Source of the DNA: Achromobacter sp. HZ34
GTDB lineage: Bacteria; Pseudomonadota; Gammaproteobacteria; Burkholderiales; Burkholderiaceae_B
Direction: 5' to 3'
Assembly: GCF_002209485.1 (NCBI RefSeq)
Contig: NZ_NJIX01000005.1
Span: 516,927 to 580,926 of the forward strand
DNA: 64,000 nucleotides
Below the pieces are notes generated by a model. The model did not search any database, was not told where the DNA came from, and was given only the letters and a program-made list of their open reading frames with translations. Below, in pieces: positions 62,548-64,000 of the stretch (position 1 is its first letter; every line of letters starts with the position of its first letter). Position numbers and translations under genes: made by a program.

Positions 62548-62934
62548 TCACTCCGGCCAGTCGATCGGCCCCATCTCCGGATGCACTTTCATCAGGCGGC
62601 ACGGGATGCCGGCGAAGTTCGAGACCCAGGCGGCGGCCAGTTCACCTTCGTCCACCACATCCACGGCTTGCGTGCCCACCAGTATGGCTTCGCGCACGCT
62701 GTCGTCGTCCTCGATGACGTCGAGCGGAATGTCGATGCGCAGCATGCCCGGCGCGCGCATTACCAGATAGCCGAAACGTAATTCAACCGTGATGTCGGCC
62801 AGACGCGGATTGATGCTGCGCGTCAGCCACTGCCCGCCGGAATGCACCAGCAGCCAGCGCCGTTCGTACTGCTGCGCTTGCGGATTGTCGGTACCGCCGC
62901 AATGGGCAACCGGATGATAGATGGACGTGCTCAT
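62548..62934 (-). CDS. MOSC N-terminal beta-barrel domain protein, lacking the MOSC domain
   Basis: 128 residues. The first strands and middle match the N-terminal domain (PF03476) that precedes MOSC in molybdenum-cofactor sulfurases and YcbX proteins: YERRWLLVHSGGQWLTRSIN, then the strand region LRIDIPLDVI and WVSNFAGIPCRLMKVHP. In complete proteins a MOSC domain with the catalytic Cys follows after HP; here translation stops at DWPE and no MOSC-like frame follows downstream. It may be an independent small protein or a truncated gene. Its start overlaps the end of the AsmA-type gene by four bases. Confidence 0.7.
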   Translation of the reverse strand: MSTSIYHPVAHCGGTDNPQAQQYERRWLLVHSGGQWLTRSINPRLADITVELRFGYLVMRAPGMLRIDIPLDVIEDDDSVREAILVGTQAVDVVDEGELAAAWVSNFAGIPCRLMKVHPEMGPIDWPE

Positions 62935-64000
62935 TTCCCCGTGATTCCTTTAAGTACCTTACCCAGATCCTTGAGTCGTTCTTCCGACTTGCCGTTCTTC
63001 GGCTTCAATACGTCCTTCAGGCCGCGCTGCAGCGCGCGGGCGGCCAGATCGCCCGCCATGGCGCGCCAGTCGACACGATAGCTCAGATGTTCGAAAGGCC
63101 CGCGCACCTGCACGGGCACGCCCAGCCCGCGCAGCTCGTCCAGACCTTCGCTGCGCGGGGGCGGATCGGCGATGCGGATCTGCGTCATCAGGTCCAGGGT
63201 GCTCTCGCCCACATCGATGCGCGCGGGCGTACCCTGGGTCACGCGGAACAAGGGCGAAACCAGGTCCAGCTGCGTGAAGGTGCCGACACCATTGGCGAAA
63301 GCCAGGTCCGCGTCCATGCGCGAGAACGCGGTCTCACGGTTGGCATCGGCCTGCACCTCGGTGCTGTCCTCGCGCTTGCCGGACAAGACCAGGCCCTTGA
63401 CGTCGCGCAGCACCTGGCCCACGTTGATCCCTTGCACGGCGCCATCGCGCAGGCGCACTTGCGCGCTGCCGGACAACTGGCGCTTCAAGGCCTGGACGTC
63501 GGTACCCTGGGTTTTCAGGTCCAGCGCCACGTTGCCCGTGCCGGTCAGGGCGCGTCGGCCCGCGACGTCGGTCAGCAGCGGACCCAGCGCCACGCCATTC
63601 AGCGTCAGGCGTACGCGCGTGGCGTTGTCGTGCGCGGCGTCCACCGACACCATGCCCGCCAGCTTGCCGCCATACAGCGCGGCGGACAGCTTATCGATCT
63701 CCAGTTTGCCTTGTGCCAGCGCCACGTTGCCGCTGACGTCGTCAGCGCGCAGGCCGCGCGCCACCAGCTTGCCGATGGCGATGCTGCCTTTGGCGGTCGG
63801 TCCCACCAAAGCGCTGAAATCCAGCTTGTCCGCGGGCTTCACATCGGCGGCCGGAGGCGCCGCGGCCGGGGCAGCGGGAGCAGCGGGGGCAGGCGCGGGA
63901 GCCGGCGCCTGCGTGGAGGTGGGCGACTGCGCTGGCGCGGGGGCCGGGGGCGCGGCGGGGGCTGGCGCCGAGGCGGGTGCCGGCGCCGAGGCGGGTGCCG
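62931..64000 (-). CDS. AsmA family protein (C-terminal part, cut by the window edge)
   Basis: The frame is open from the stop at 62931 to the right edge of the window. The C-terminal 300 residues match the AsmA_2 region: TGTGNVALDLKTQGTDVQAL, then KRQLSGSAQVRLRDGAVQGI and NVGQVLRDVKGLVLSG, ending with a basic helix near GLKDVLKPKNGKSEERLKDL. Upstream of about 63840 is a Pro/Ala-rich linker that continues to the edge. AsmA proteins are inner-membrane anchored, periplasmic and help move lipids to the outer membrane. The N-terminal anchor is not in the window. Confidence 0.88.
   Translation of the reverse strand, partial: APASAPAPASAPAPAAPPAPAPAQSPTSTQAPAPAPAPAAPAAPAAAPPAADVKPADKLDFSALVGPTAKGSIAIGKLVARGLRADDVSGNVALAQGKLEIDKLSAALYGGKLAGMVSVDAAHDNATRVRLTLNGVALGPLLTDVAGRRALTGTGNVALDLKTQGTDVQALKRQLSGSAQVRLRDGAVQGINVGQVLRDVKGLVLSGKREDSTEVQADANRETAFSRMDADLAFANGVGTFTQLDLVSPLFRVTQGTPARIDVGESTLDLMTQIRIADPPPRSEGLDELRGLGVPVQVRGPFEHLSYRVDWRAMAGDLAARALQRGLKDVLKPKNGKSEERLKDLGKVLKGITGK

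Overview
This is a high-GC (mid-60s per cent by eye) chromosomal window from a beta-proteobacterium, most likely Bordetella or a close Alcaligenaceae relative such as Achromobacter. The evidence is two orphan Bug-type tricarboxylate-transport receptors, a BrkB/YihY membrane protein, and a core block in the order cinA-pgpA-thiL-nusB-ribH-ribBA, with ftsY/rsmD, coaD and a YfhL-type ferredoxin nearby. No genus marker such as rRNA is present, so the assignment is an inference. No rRNA, tRNA or CRISPR array was seen.

Layout. 1-5.1 kb: tail of an IclR regulator, then a tight plus-strand operon of OPT transporter, DUF1177, AroM, dipeptidase E and an Asp/Glu-racemase-like protein, which looks like a peptide import and breakdown module. 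5.2-10.6 kb: a small membrane protein, a membrane-gene fragment, and a minus-strand catabolic set (LysR, Bug receptor, MmgE/PrpD, frameshifted polysaccharide deacetylase). 10.6-23.0 kb: an accessory region with a broken nucleotidyltransferase, a large autotransporter flanked by inverted IS21-like end repeats, a run of small genes resembling orphan immunity genes (ankyrin, SUKH, DUF4304 and unknowns), two broken LysR genes and a deleted IS30 copy. 23.0-25.1 kb: groES-groL behind a sigma-70-like promoter and a perfect CIRCE operator.

25.2-30.3 kb: RpiR/SIS regulator, class III aminotransferase, and divergently a Bug receptor plus an MlrC (M81) peptidase; the divergent promoter holds two similar palindromes 30 bp apart. 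30.3-34.1 kb: a very large M48 membrane metalloprotease. 34.3-44.3 kb: a C45 (acyl-CoA:6-APA acyltransferase-like) hydrolase, two paralogous family-5 substrate-binding proteins, an FCD-GntR regulator, a fused two-ATPase ABC subunit, two permeases and an alpha/beta hydrolase. Three separate promoters of this locus carry the same TTGGCGCCAA palindrome, so it is probably one regulon for uptake and hydrolysis of an amide or ester compound. This is the best candidate here for an undescribed system.

44.4-64 kb: mostly housekeeping genes: yihY, an enolase-superfamily gene with an altered metal ligand, an FAH-family gene, dgkA, ndh, pyrF, a MarR-GNAT fusion with its own operator, cinA-pgpA-thiL, nusB-ribH-ribBA (the RibA half has lost its zinc cysteines), a CYTH-CHAD protein, ftsY and rsmD with overlapping divergent start codons, coaD, ferredoxin, benE, a MOSC N-terminal-only protein, and an AsmA-type gene cut by the window edge.
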